A program made the position numbers and the translations under genes. From the NCBI RefSeq assembly GCF_016734815.1, contig NZ_JAERQF010000011.1:1-64000 (forward strand): DNA of 64,000 nt, in the 5' to 3' direction. Positions 50,554-60,501 of the stretch are shown piece after piece; within the stretch, counting starts at the first letter, position 1, and each line of letters starts with the position of its first letter. The notes below the pieces were generated by a model. It had not been told where the DNA came from, searched no databases, and worked only from the letters and a program-made list of their open reading frames with translations. The stretch is from Hymenobacter rubidus. Lineage in GTDB: Bacteria > Bacteroidota > Bacteroidia > Cytophagales > Hymenobacteraceae.

Positions 50554-50755
50554 AAGGCGTCAACCAAGGGCTTTGCGCCTGGTAAGCAGGCGGATGCAGC
50601 TCGTCCTTCTGCCTGATGGAGTGGCGGTGCAGGTGTGGCCAAATGGTATTCAGGCTCGTCTATTCCGTCGATAGCCCGTTATTTGCCAAAGCCTCTGCCT
50701 GCTTTGCAGCGCAGCAGCATCTTCTTCGGCTATCTGTTTTTATACGGTTTAGGTT

Positions 50756-51298
50756 ATGACCAGTCATTCTAAAATTGAGCAATCCGCCCTGCGCCTGTTT
50801 GGCGAACGCGGCTACGACGACACTTCCACCCTACTGATTTCGCGCAATGCCGGGGTGTCGGAAGCATTGCTTTTCAAGTACTTTCTCAGCAAGGAAAAGC
50901 TGTTCGAATACCTCATTAAGCAGGGCTTTCAGCGCATTGTGGAGGCCAACCGCGGCATCCTGACGGAGAAAAACCCTCGCGTCCTTATCGAAAACATCAT
51001 CGACCTGCCTTACAAGCTGGTGCAGGAAGAACCCGATTTCTGGAAGGTACAGGACAAGGAATTTAACAAGCCGCTGGTGCAGAAATATTTCCAGCGCTTC
51101 ATGAGCCCCATCGACAGCTTACTAAGGCAGGCGTTTGTGGAGCTTGGCGTTGACAACCCGAAAATGACAACGCTCCAGCTTCTGCTGCTCATCCAGAGCC
51201 TGTGGCGCAACCTGCTGTATGAGCACGACGATAACCTGGTGCAATTGGGCGAACACCTTAAGCAGACGTACATCACCATCATTCCGGCGCAGAAATAA
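50756..51298 (+). CDS. TetR/AcrR family transcriptional regulator
   Basis: A 180-residue repressor-type protein. The N-terminal helix-turn-helix reads IEQSALRLFGERGYDDTSTLLISRNAGVSEALLFKYFLSKEKLFEYL, the TetR signature (A-x-x-L-F-x-x-x-G-Y...VSxxLLxxYFxSKExL). The C-terminal ligand domain is helical. It is followed by a strong hairpin. No efflux pump is adjacent; the nearest large unit is the 28-gene block on the other strand, whose promoter is about 1.15 kb away. Confidence 0.92.
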   Translation: MTSHSKIEQSALRLFGERGYDDTSTLLISRNAGVSEALLFKYFLSKEKLFEYLIKQGFQRIVEANRGILTEKNPRVLIENIIDLPYKLVQEEPDFWKVQDKEFNKPLVQKYFQRFMSPIDSLLRQAFVELGVDNPKMTTLQLLLLIQSLWRNLLYEHDDNLVQLGEHLKQTYITIIPAQK

Positions 51299-51300
51299 AG

Positions 51301-51368
51301 GAATGCTGGCAGCACACCGGTGGCTGTGCCTCCAGCGATGCATTGCCACCGGTGTGCTGCCAGCATTC
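51301..51368. terminator. 24-bp perfect inverted repeat after the TetR gene
   Basis: Arms 51301-51324 and 51345-51368 (GAATGCTGGCAGCACACCGG...) are exact inverses around a 20-base loop, three bases after the TetR stop. No T-run follows, so it may be a repeat element that also ends transcription. Confidence 0.6.
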
Positions 51369-51507
51369 ATGCTTCACTCATTATCGAAGCGTAAATTAAA
51401 GCGCTAATTGCAAACACCTGACCGTAAGCCCGAAACCCACACAACAGGGATTACATCTATCAGCGCCACTTTTGCGTTGGTAATGGGGTTCCTTGTGCTG
51501 CCCGTCT

Positions 51508-53295
51508 ATGCCTCACCACGCCGTTCATCGCCTGTTGCGTCCGCTGCTTGTGTGGCGTGCGCGCCACATCAGCGAGCGGATGTACATGCTCATTCTGAGT
51601 GTGCTGGTGGGCGCGGGTGCAGGCCTGGCAGCCGTTGCGCTTAAGAATTCGGTGCATTGGGGGCAGGAAATGCTGAAGCAAGGGATTTCGGAGCCCAGCC
51701 GGGTGTTTGCGCTTTCGGTGTACCCGGTTATCGGCATCGCGCTTACGGTGCTCTTTACCAAGCTCTTCCTGGGCGGGCAGTTGGGCCGGGGCATTGCACC
51801 CATCATCTACAACACGGCGCGGGAAGGCAGCGTGGTGCCGCGCTCCAAGATTTACTCGCAGCTGATTACGGCTTTCCTGACGGTCACCTTTGGGGGCTCG
51901 GCCGGCACGGAGGCCCCCATTTCGGTCACCGGGGCTGCGCTGGGCTCCAACGCCGGGCGCGTGCTGCACCTGGACCGCCGTCGGCGCCGCCTGCTCACGG
52001 GCTGCGGCGCCGCGGCGGGCGTGGCCGCTATTTTCAATTCGCCCATTGCGGGCGTGCTGTTTGCCGTCGAAACCATTCTGCTGGAGCTGCCCGCGCAGTA
52101 TTTCATTCCGCTGCTTATTTCTTCGGCCACGGCCACGGTGGTGTCGAAGGCGTTGTACGAGGGCCAGCCGTTCGTGCTCATTACCACCAGTTGGCCCGTG
52201 GATGCGGTGCCGTTTTACATCCTGCTGGGGCTATTTACGGCTTTCTTCTCGGTGTATATGATTCGGACCTACCATTGGTTCGACCATTTTTTTGAGCGCT
52301 GGCCGGGGCTGGACTGGCGCAAAGTGCTGGTGGGCGGCGCCCTGCTGGGGGGGCTGATTTTCTTGTTTCCAACGCTTTACGGCGAGGGGTACAACACGGT
52401 GCAGCTGCTGCTGGGCGGCCACGCAGAACGCCTGACCGACGGCAGTATTTTTTCGGTGTATCAGGACAACAACCCCTGGCTTTTGTTGGTATTGGTGCTG
52501 TTCAGCATGCTGCTGAAGGTGGTGGCCACCAGCATTACGGTGGGCAGTGGCGGCAACGGGGGCATGTTTGGCTCGTCGCTCTTTGCGGGGGCAATGGCCG
52601 GTTTTTTCTTTGCCCGCCTCATCAATCTGAGCGGGCTGATTCACATTCCGGAAGTGCATTTTGTGGTGCTGGGCATGGCGGGCACGCTGGCGGGCGTCAT
52701 TCATGCGCCGCTCACGGCCATCTTCCTCATTGCCGAAATCACGGGCGGCTACGCGCTGTTTGTGCCGCTGATGGTGGTTAGCAGCTCTTCTTATCTGATT
52801 ACCAAATACTTCGAGCCGTACTCGGTGTACACGCGCAAGCTTACGGCCCGGGGCGTGGATGTGTATGCCAACCGCGACCGAGGCCTGCTGGCCCAGCTCG
52901 ACCCCCGCAAGCTGCTCGAAACCGACTTCATTCCGGTGCGGCCCACCACCACGCTGGGCGAGCTGGTGGACATATTTCGGCACGCCTCGCGCAACTTGTT
53001 TCCGGTGGTGGCGGCCGGGGGCCGGCTGCTGGGCGTGGTCAGCCTCGATTCGGTGCGCGATGCGCTGTTCGACGATGCCCATTATGCTACTACCAAAGTG
53101 CGCGAATTGATGCGACCCGCTCCGGCCGTGGTGGGCCCCACCGATGATTTGGAGCATACCCTGGGCCTGCTCGACCGCCACGGCGCCTGGGCCCTGCCGG
53201 TGTGCGAGGAAGATGGCCGCTACCTGGGCTTCATTCTGAAATCGGCCATTCTGGCCCGGTACCGACGCCAGCTCATCCAGGAAAGTGAGGCCTGA
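51508..53295 (+). CDS. ClC-family chloride channel/transporter with CBS pair
   Basis: A 595-residue membrane protein. The ClC core (about 1-430) carries GGSAGTEAPI, with E135 as the gating glutamate that marks proton-coupled exchange or gated channels, and GSGGNGGMFGSSLF plus AGVIHAPLTAIFLIAEITGGY, the later selectivity motifs. Two CBS domains (about 465-590; for example DFIPVRPTTTLGELVDIFRHASRNLFPVV) form a regulatory adenosine-nucleotide-binding pair. ATG at 51508 chosen over TTG at 51493. Confidence 0.93.
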   Translation: MPHHAVHRLLRPLLVWRARHISERMYMLILSVLVGAGAGLAAVALKNSVHWGQEMLKQGISEPSRVFALSVYPVIGIALTVLFTKLFLGGQLGRGIAPIIYNTAREGSVVPRSKIYSQLITAFLTVTFGGSAGTEAPISVTGAALGSNAGRVLHLDRRRRRLLTGCGAAAGVAAIFNSPIAGVLFAVETILLELPAQYFIPLLISSATATVVSKALYEGQPFVLITTSWPVDAVPFYILLGLFTAFFSVYMIRTYHWFDHFFERWPGLDWRKVLVGGALLGGLIFLFPTLYGEGYNTVQLLLGGHAERLTDGSIFSVYQDNNPWLLLVLVLFSMLLKVVATSITVGSGGNGGMFGSSLFAGAMAGFFFARLINLSGLIHIPEVHFVVLGMAGTLAGVIHAPLTAIFLIAEITGGYALFVPLMVVSSSSYLITKYFEPYSVYTRKLTARGVDVYANRDRGLLAQLDPRKLLETDFIPVRPTTTLGELVDIFRHASRNLFPVVAAGGRLLGVVSLDSVRDALFDDAHYATTKVRELMRPAPAVVGPTDDLEHTLGLLDRHGAWALPVCEEDGRYLGFILKSAILARYRRQLIQESEA

Positions 53296-53404
53296 CGCTA
53301 CGCTTAATGAGGAATGAGGAATTTAAATTTGGGACGTTGTTCTTTTGCATCTCTTCACCGTTAATTCTTCATTCCTCATTCCTCATTCTTCATTTAGCGT
53401 AGCG
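53296..53404. repeat. AATGAGGAATGA-family palindromic repeat, copy 3
   Basis: The ends CGCTACGCT and AGCGTAGCG and the inner AATGAGGAATGAGGAAT arms are inverted around a loop containing GGGACGTTGTTCTTTTG, akin to copy 1. The right arm overlaps the first 20 codons of the flavoprotein gene and stops where its Rossmann motif begins. Confidence 0.85.
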
Positions 53405-54631
53405 ATAATAGGCGGTGGGCCGGCCGGGCTTATGGCGGCCCAGCAGCTGGCCGAAGCTGGCATGGCCGTGCAGCTTTACGAGGCCCAAGCTACGGTGGGG
53501 CGGAAATTTCTGGTAGCCGGACACGGGGGCTTCAACCTGAGCAATGCGGAAGAAATAGCCGCCTTTAGCGAACGATATGGGCAAGAGGCGGGCCGGTTTG
53601 CTGGCTTACTCCACCATTTTTCGCCGAATGACTTGCGGGCCTGGGCCGCTGATTTGGGCATTGAAACCTTTGTAGGCAGCAGCGGACGGGTATTTCCGGT
53701 GGCGGCGCACAAGCCGGCCGCTGTGCTCAGGGCTTGGCTGGGCCGGCTGCGTGCGTTGGGCGTGGAAATCAATACCCGGCACCGCTGGCTGGGCTTTGTA
53801 GGGGCCGCCGGCCTGCGCATGCGCAATGAGCGTGAAGGAGCAGGCCAGGAATTTACCCTGGAACCCGAGGCCACTGTGCTGGCCCTGGGTGGGGGTAGTT
53901 GGACCAAAACCGGCTCTGATGGGGCCTGGGCGCCGCTGTTGCAGAACATCGGGGTGCCGGTGGTGCCTTTTGCGCCGGCCAATTGCGGCGCCGAGCTGGC
54001 ATGGTCAATGTTTGTCCGCGACAAAATTGGGCGGACACCGCTCAAGAACATTGCACTGCGGGTGAACGACGGGCCGGCCATTCGCGGGGAAATTATGCTG
54101 ACTGCGTATGGCGTAGAGGGCACGCCGGTGTATGCGCTTACGCCCCAAGTTCGGGCGGCACTGGCCGGCAGCGGTCCAGCCACCCTGCATTTAAACCTAA
54201 AGCCCGACTTGTCTCCTGCTGCCCTGCTGCTGAAACTGAAGCAGCCCAGAGGGAAACTTTCGTTCGCGGAATTTCTTAAAAAGGCACTCCACCTGGGGGC
54301 ACCGGTGCCGACGCTGCTGCGGGAGGTTCGGGCCGATGTGGCAACCCTGGGGCCGGAAGAATTGGCGCGGCTGCTGGTCGCCATTCCGCTGAATGTGACG
54401 GGACTGCGCCCGCTGGAAGAGGCTATTTCAACGGCCGGTGGGGTAGCTTTCGAGGCGGTAGACGAGCATTTGATGCTGCGGCAAAGGCCGGGCACCTACG
54501 TGGCCGGGGAAATGCTAGACTGGGAAGCGCCTACGGGCGGCTATCTGCTGCAAGGCTGCTTCAGCACCGGCGCCTGGGTGGCGCAGGCAATAATTGGTAG
54601 CCAGCTGGCCCGTGGCAGTTCAGAACAATAG
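53345..54631 (+). CDS. BaiN/HI0933-type FAD/NAD(P) flavoprotein with repeat-derived N-terminus
   Basis: A 428-residue flavoprotein. SVAIIGGGPAGLMAAQQLAE is the FAD Rossmann motif, AGHGGFNLSNAE is the family motif after it and the C-terminal GGVAFEAVDEHLMLRQRPGTYVAGEMLDWEAPTGGYLLQGCFSTG closes the FAD site. Physiological substrates are mostly unknown; BaiN is a bile-acid reductase. The frame has no ATG before the Rossmann motif: the only usable start seen is TTG at 53345, and residues 1-19 (MHLFTVNSSFLIPHSSFSV) are encoded by a palindromic repeat. Confidence 0.88.
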   Translation: MHLFTVNSSFLIPHSSFSVAIIGGGPAGLMAAQQLAEAGMAVQLYEAQATVGRKFLVAGHGGFNLSNAEEIAAFSERYGQEAGRFAGLLHHFSPNDLRAWAADLGIETFVGSSGRVFPVAAHKPAAVLRAWLGRLRALGVEINTRHRWLGFVGAAGLRMRNEREGAGQEFTLEPEATVLALGGGSWTKTGSDGAWAPLLQNIGVPVVPFAPANCGAELAWSMFVRDKIGRTPLKNIALRVNDGPAIRGEIMLTAYGVEGTPVYALTPQVRAALAGSGPATLHLNLKPDLSPAALLLKLKQPRGKLSFAEFLKKALHLGAPVPTLLREVRADVATLGPEELARLLVAIPLNVTGLRPLEEAISTAGGVAFEAVDEHLMLRQRPGTYVAGEMLDWEAPTGGYLLQGCFSTGAWVAQAIIGSQLARGSSEQ

Positions 54632-54671
54632 CTAAACAACTGTAATAGAAGCCTTAACCGACCATCGGGTT

Positions 54672-54941
54672 CTACAGATTTCGCTGCTCGGCTTCGGTTT
54701 TGGCGCGGGCTTCGGCTTCGCGGAGGATGCCGCGGGCTTCGGCCAGCAAGCGACGGCCGGGGTTGAGCTCGTCGCGCGCGATGAGGGCAAAGAGCAGGAA
54801 AAACGAAACCAGCGGCAGCACCCAGCCCAGCACGAACCACAGCCAGAACGAGCGTCCCCGGCTGTGGGCACAGTAGCCGGTCAGAATCGGGATGAAGGAA
54901 ATGGCCACCGCCATCACGAAAAGCATGTCGACAAAGAGCAT
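54672..54941 (-). CDS. Small two-TM membrane protein
   Basis: An 89-residue protein with two hydrophobic segments (about 2-23 and 32-52, WLWFVLGWVLPLVSFFLLFAL) and a charged amphipathic C-terminal helix (RRLLAEARGILREAEARAKTEAEQ). The layout resembles small PLDc_N-type or spacer membrane proteins. A second ATG at 54926 is possible. No function assigned. Confidence 0.65.
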   Translation of the reverse strand: MLFVDMLFVMAVAISFIPILTGYCAHSRGRSFWLWFVLGWVLPLVSFFLLFALIARDELNPGRRLLAEARGILREAEARAKTEAEQRNL

Positions 54942-55124
54942 AGGCTTGCACGGATGGAGGGTGGAAAAAAGCGGCCGGCGCTAGCCCGAAGATACAGCTT
55001 TGGGCGGAGTGCGAGAAGCCCTAAACGAGGAAATTTGTTTTGCTACGCCACTATCCAGCCGTTTTTTCCGTAGTTCGGGCTGAAGTTGGGCCCGCAACGG
55101 GGCCTGGCCGTTCTGAATTTGCCC

Positions 55125-56573
55125 ATGTGGGAACACCAAAGCCTGTTTCGCGTTTCTGCCCAGCTCTTTGCCGAGGGGGTTTTTAATCTGCTCGACCGCA
55201 ACCTGCGGCCCGAGGTGTTTCTTTTGGGGTTCGCCTCGGCCAAAGAAGCCGACGAGCCCGAAGCCGTGGTAGTAGAGCCCGCTTCGACACGCTATACGCC
55301 CATTGACTTTCAGCAAGTTAAAACCAGTGCCGCCACCCTGGAAGCCGATACCGGCCCGCAGGGCTCGGTATATCACCTGCACCCCAACGACCACGACCGG
55401 TTCGAGAAGCAACACTGGTACGAGCTCATGTGCCGGGCAACCGAAAGCCGACTCCATGAACTGACCACCAGCCGCCAGGAAAACCGCCGCTCGTTCTGCT
55501 CCACGCCCGTCAGCCTGCAAGGCTATTTGGTGACGGTGGTGTTGCAGCTGGCAGCCGACTGTTACGACGGTTATTATGCCTTGCCCAAACCTGGGGCCGG
55601 ACGCCCCGCCAACCTGCCCCACGCGGCCGTGCTGGAGTTTCTGCACGACTGCTCCCGCGCCCTGCGCGAAGCCGACACGGCCGACAACGACCAACCCGTG
55701 CTCGACCGCGACTACAACGAGCTGCTGCGCTCGGCCGGGCGGCGGCTGATGCTGCGGGTGGCCCCGGCCGGCACCCACGGCCTCTACGACGCCTGCAACG
55801 GCGTGGCGGCTTTGCGCCACGAGGGCGACGAGGGCATTGGGACGATGCTGATTAGCCGGCGCCTGCACCCGGCCGTGGTGCCGGTGCTCACGCTGGAAAC
55901 CCCGGTGCCCATGCGCGACCACCGCTCCATTCGCAAGCTGCTGGAGCTGAGCGAGGGCCACACGGCCCTGATTTCGGATGCCTCGCATGTGTTTGGGCTG
56001 GGCCAACTGGTGCCGGAATCGGACGCGCAGTACGAGCCGCTGGTGACGGTACATTTCACCAACCACTACAGCTGGGAAATGAGCCACGCCGGCCACGTGC
56101 TCATGCGCGTGGTGAGCAACACCCCTCGCCTGCCGCAGGGCCGCGTGGCCGCCGACAACTTTGCCCGCATTGTGCGCATCGTGTTTCCATCCCTCAACCC
56201 GGATAGCATCGAATACCTCTGGGACTTAGCCCAGAAAGCCACCACGCAGCCCAACGGTACCATTCTGGTCATCACCACCGGGGCGGCCCACGAGGCGCAG
56301 CGCCTCACGCGCCAATGCTTCCGGGTGGTGCCGCGCATCATGACGCCCACCGTGCTGCGCCTCGTCACCAATATCGACGGGGCCGTGCTCATCGAGCCCA
56401 ACGGGGTATGCCACGCCATCGGCGCCATCCTCGATGGCTTGGCCACGGCTAAAGGCGACTCCTCGCGCGGCTCCCGCTTCAATTCGGCCCTGCGCTACGT
56501 GAACAGCAGCCAGTATCCGGTGCTGGCCGTGGTGGTGAGTGAAGACGGCTGGATTGATTTGCTGCCGTCGTAG
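55125..56573 (+). CDS. DisA_N/diadenylate-cyclase-domain protein with altered second motif
   Basis: A 482-residue protein from the ATG at 55125 (MWEHQSLF). The last 120 residues match a DAC (DisA_N) domain: DGA at 418-420 (NIDGAVLIEPNGVCHAIGAILDG) is the first catalytic motif and RGSRFNSALRYV occupies the place of the usual GTRHRAALG, so RHR reads RFN (451-453), followed by the expected AVVVSEDG. The 390-residue N-terminal region is not a family I recognise and has no membrane helices. The protein may make or bind a cyclic dinucleotide, but the changed motif makes ordinary c-di-AMP synthesis doubtful. Confidence 0.75.
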   Translation: MWEHQSLFRVSAQLFAEGVFNLLDRNLRPEVFLLGFASAKEADEPEAVVVEPASTRYTPIDFQQVKTSAATLEADTGPQGSVYHLHPNDHDRFEKQHWYELMCRATESRLHELTTSRQENRRSFCSTPVSLQGYLVTVVLQLAADCYDGYYALPKPGAGRPANLPHAAVLEFLHDCSRALREADTADNDQPVLDRDYNELLRSAGRRLMLRVAPAGTHGLYDACNGVAALRHEGDEGIGTMLISRRLHPAVVPVLTLETPVPMRDHRSIRKLLELSEGHTALISDASHVFGLGQLVPESDAQYEPLVTVHFTNHYSWEMSHAGHVLMRVVSNTPRLPQGRVAADNFARIVRIVFPSLNPDSIEYLWDLAQKATTQPNGTILVITTGAAHEAQRLTRQCFRVVPRIMTPTVLRLVTNIDGAVLIEPNGVCHAIGAILDGLATAKGDSSRGSRFNSALRYVNSSQYPVLAVVVSEDGWIDLLPS

Positions 56574-56877
56574 TGGCCAGGTAGCCTAGGAGCATAGTGG
56601 CATATTAGTTAGCACCTGGTGCGATGTCTTTGCTGCCAGCTATTTCGTAGCATCCTATTGACTGAAAAGTCCCTTATTACGAAGGAGACTTCTTCCAATT
56701 TAACCGTCTCTTTTGGGGTAATAGGCCTCTATAAAACAGGCAGAGTGTTTATCCTCTTAACAAGACGCTTAAACAGGTCAGCATTCGGTATTTTGTAAAG
56801 TCTGCTTTCTCAATATATTGATTCTGTACCGACGGCGAGGCTACGTTTATTTGCGAATATCCTCTTAAGACTTTCGC
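56574..56877. other. AT-rich intergenic stretch
   Basis: 304 bases between two plus-strand genes, much richer in A/T than its surroundings. A TATCCTCTTAA unit occurs twice (about 56749 and 56862). No gene, hairpin or convincing promoter seen. Confidence 0.4.
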
Positions 56878-57576
56878 ATGCGTCTTCTGTACAGCTTCTT
56901 CGCCCTTACCAGCTATCTGGTAGCTGGCAATTCCGTAAGTACCACTGCCCAAACCTTGCCATGCCATTCCTCCTATTGGTATGCGGGAGTAAAGGCTTCC
57001 TACCACCAATACGCGCAGCCGGAGACGGTTCATGGTAGCGGAAATTCCTCGCCTTACCTGCTAAAACCGGCACAAGTGCTGGTCGGATACCGGTTCAGTC
57101 AAGGGCAGAGCGTAGAAGTTAGCTTTATGAAATACCAGCGGGAAGCACCAGCTAACAGCAACCGGACCTATCTAGACCGTGGGGACTACTATTATTATTC
57201 CAACGAAGCAGTAGAAGCTTTTGCTATCTCAGCGCTACTGGCTGTGCCACTCGTGCACCCAAGTGAAGCTAGCCACTGGCAACTCGATGGGAGGATTGGA
57301 GGCAGTTACGTAATCACCCGTTTTACCGAAAAATATTATAATGTGCTTGCCATAAATCCAGGCATAACATATCCTACGCTTGAAGAACGGCGCAAATTAG
57401 GTGACCTGCCCCTCACCCTGGGGCTAGCCGGCAGCTACATTGTCGGCTCGCATTTAGCAGTAACGGCGGATGCCAGCGCACATGTATCATGGATATTATG
57501 CGTGGTTAAACTATTCGGCACATCCGGGTCCCCGGTAGGCGGTGGCGGTGGCATCGGCCTGCGTTACAACCTGTGA
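56878..57576 (+). CDS. Predicted outer-membrane beta-barrel protein
   Basis: A 232-residue protein with a signal peptide (about 1-25, ending STTAQ) and alternating amphipathic strands (SYWYAGVKASYHQYAQ, VLVGYRFSQGQSVEVSFMKYQ, YLDRGDYYYYSNEAVEAFAIS, GGGGGIGLRYNL). The end resembles the last strand of an OmpW/porin-like barrel. GC content is lower than in neighbouring genes, as is that of the region upstream, which may mean later acquisition. Its final codons form one arm of a hairpin. Function unknown. Confidence 0.65.
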   Translation: MRLLYSFFALTSYLVAGNSVSTTAQTLPCHSSYWYAGVKASYHQYAQPETVHGSGNSSPYLLKPAQVLVGYRFSQGQSVEVSFMKYQREAPANSNRTYLDRGDYYYYSNEAVEAFAISALLAVPLVHPSEASHWQLDGRIGGSYVITRFTEKYYNVLAINPGITYPTLEERRKLGDLPLTLGLAGSYIVGSHLAVTADASAHVSWILCVVKLFGTSGSPVGGGGGIGLRYNL

Positions 57577-57596
57577 GGCAGGCCGATGCCACCGCC
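57544..57596. terminator. Hairpin straddling the stop codon of the beta-barrel gene
   Basis: Perfect 19-bp arms: GGCGGTGGCATCGGCCTGC at 57544-57562 (coding) and its inverse at 57578-57596, with the TGA stop in the loop. It lies between convergent genes. Confidence 0.65.
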
Positions 57597-57618
57597 TTCT
57601 GCTTCAAACAAAATTAGC

Positions 57619-58608
<990 letters not shown>

Positions 58609-58750
58609 CGGGAAATTTGCGGTGTGGTTTGTGGTTAATGGATAAGAAAACCGGTTCCGGCTGCCATACCAACCGGCACCCCAAACCGACCAACTGCACT
58701 TTTTGATTTGTGATTTTCGTACCATTTGCCCAACTGCCAACCGAAGTTCT

Positions 58751-59674
58751 ATGGTTACCCACGAACTACTCGCCGACATTGAAGGCATCGAAAGAAATGT
58801 AGCGCTTTACGAGGAAATCAATTTCAGTAGTCGGGCCGAAGCCCTCAATTTTCTCGAGTTCCACGTTCTCGACCGCTTGGACGGGCTGCTGATGGCCCAA
58901 AACCCCGCCGCCGACCTGCTTGCCCTCCGGCAGCGCGCCCAACAAGTGAAACACCGCTTGGAAGCCACCGATGAATCGCTGTTTCAGCAGTTGCGGGCCG
59001 ATATTCGCGCCGGCCGCTGCCGGGGCCAAGCCTTGCGCACCCGGCTAACGGCTTACGCCCCTACGGAAGGCAGCACAGGCCACTCAGACGCCCCGGAAAT
59101 CGGTTACGATGCCCTGGATGATTTTACCAACGGGTTGTTTACCAGCCAGGTTCTGCCGGATGAAACCATTGCGAAGGAGCCGGAAATGGTGTTTTACCAA
59201 AAAACCCCTGCCCGTATTATTCTCGACCTTGTCGGGCGTGCCCAACTCACCACGGAGGACGTGTTTTATGATATCGGAGCCGGCCTGGGGCAGGTTCCTA
59301 TTCTGGTTCACCTCCTCAGCGGGGCCGTGGCCAAAGGCATTGAGATAGAGCCGGCTTACTGCGCCTTGGCCACCGCCTGGGCAGCCGATTTGCAGTTGCC
59401 GGGCGTTACGTTTATTGCAGCCGATGCCCGGCGCGCCGACTATTCCGATGGCACTGTTTTCTTCCTGTACACGCCATTTAGAGGCAGCATCCTGCAAGCG
59501 GTATTGGCAGAGCTGCGGCGCCAGGCCCAACACCGATGCATCACGCTTTTCACGTACGGCCCCTGCACGTTTCCCATTGCCGAGGAGTGTTGGCTCCGAT
59601 GCGCTGACGAATCGAAGGTCCACCTCTACCAGCTGTGCGAGTTCCGAAGTTGCCCAGCCGGGCACGGGCTATAA
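58751..59674 (+). CDS. Class I SAM-methyltransferase-like protein
   Basis: A 307-residue cytoplasmic protein. An N-terminal helical domain (about 1-110, [24 protein letters not shown]) is followed by a methyltransferase core with motif [15 protein letters not shown], the acidic strand-2 end GIEIEPAYC and [11 protein letters not shown] plus FFLYTPFRG in the motif IV place (YTPF rather than NPPY). The order resembles DOT1-like or ribosomal-protein methyltransferases. The target is unknown. Confidence 0.7.
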   Translation: MVTHELLADIEGIERNVALYEEINFSSRAEALNFLEFHVLDRLDGLLMAQNPAADLLALRQRAQQVKHRLEATDESLFQQLRADIRAGRCRGQALRTRLTAYAPTEGSTGHSDAPEIGYDALDDFTNGLFTSQVLPDETIAKEPEMVFYQKTPARIILDLVGRAQLTTEDVFYDIGAGLGQVPILVHLLSGAVAKGIEIEPAYCALATAWAADLQLPGVTFIAADARRADYSDGTVFFLYTPFRGSILQAVLAELRRQAQHRCITLFTYGPCTFPIAEECWLRCADESKVHLYQLCEFRSCPAGHGL

Positions 59675-59708
59675 TTTAAGCAGTCGAGCGAAAATAACCG
59701 TAGTAAAA

Positions 59709-59806
59709 AGCCCGTCCTGCTGAGCGCAGTCGAAGCATCTCTACTGCAGCAGTAAATGATTACGCTCGTGGTAGAGATGCTTCGACTGCGCTCAGCATGA
59801 CGGGCT
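59709..59806. repeat. 36-bp inverted repeat with CTGAGCGCAGTCGAAG core
   Basis: Arms 59709-59744 and 59771-59806 are inverse with one mismatch. They share the core CTGAGCGCAG(T)CGAAG with the repeat at 16538-16626. It lies 35 bases after the methyltransferase-like stop in a 345-base gap whose remainder holds only the next gene's promoter. Confidence 0.8.
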
Positions 59807-60006
59807 AAATTCAATACGCTTACTGCTGCACCACCACTTAGTAAATGGGCATCCTCCCGGCAGTGGACTTTGCACTAAACAAGTCAAACCCACTATTATT
59901 CAGCACATAACAAACCGGTCTTTATCCAACTACCATTTCCGACACGCGCAACTGGGTGCAACAGCCCAGGAAACGGCACTTCGCCGGCTGTGCCTGCCTT
60001 GCGACG

Positions 60007-60014
60007 TACCTTTG
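60007..60014 (+). promoter_or_regulatory. Minus-7 box of a leaderless promoter (lipoprotein-SCO-cytochrome operon)
   Basis: TACCTTTG ends four bases before the GTG at 60019, so the transcript would start at or beside the initiation codon. It would drive the three-gene electron-transfer-related unit. Confidence 0.65.
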
Positions 60015-60018
60015 CGCT

Positions 60019-60492
60019 GTGAAAACCTGCTTTAAAACCTGCTTTAAACGCACCCTGCGCATCGTTGCAGCGGCCGGCATTCCGGCACTGGCGGCCTGCT
60101 CCTCGCCCAACAAGCCCATCAATGAGCAAGGCGCCGCTTCGCTGGCGAGCGCGGCCGAAATGGCTCTGCTGAACCAGCACGATTCCCTCATGGCCCGCAC
60201 CCAGCAGCTCTACATGTACAAGAGCAAGCTGGCGGGCTACCACACCGAGGCCGCCGCGCCCTACATCCACGGCCTGCTGGCGGCCGATGGAGCCATGCTG
60301 GCCTGGATGCACCAGTACAAAGCGCCCGACACCACGGCGGCCCCCGCCACCCGCCTCGCCTACTTCCAGCAGCAGCGGCGGGTGCTGGACGCCGTAAGCC
60401 AACAGTTCAGTTCCTCCATCGACTCGGCTACCCGCTTCACCGCGGCCCACCCGGCGCCCGGCGACGTGCCGCCCCCCGCCCTTTCCAAGTAA
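60019..60492 (+). CDS. Small lipoprotein of unknown function
   Basis: A 157-residue lipoprotein from the GTG at 60019. A basic N-terminus (MKTCFKTCFKRTLR) and hydrophobic core end in a lipobox with C27 (IPALAAC-SS). The mature part is helical (NQHDSLMARTQQLYMYKSKLAGY). The start is set by the promoter box four bases upstream and by the signal peptide; a longer frame has no such signal. It precedes SCO by nine bases, which suggests a role in copper or respiratory assembly, unproven. Confidence 0.75.
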   Translation: MKTCFKTCFKRTLRIVAAAGIPALAACSSPNKPINEQGAASLASAAEMALLNQHDSLMARTQQLYMYKSKLAGYHTEAAAPYIHGLLAADGAMLAWMHQYKAPDTTAAPATRLAYFQQQRRVLDAVSQQFSSSIDSATRFTAAHPAPGDVPPPALSK

Positions 60493-60501
60493 CGCCTCAT
60501 C

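Noticed and set aside
50462..50674. 70-codon plus-strand frame
   Set aside because: Overlaps the hairpins and terminator of the small RNA and has no conserved-looking sequence.
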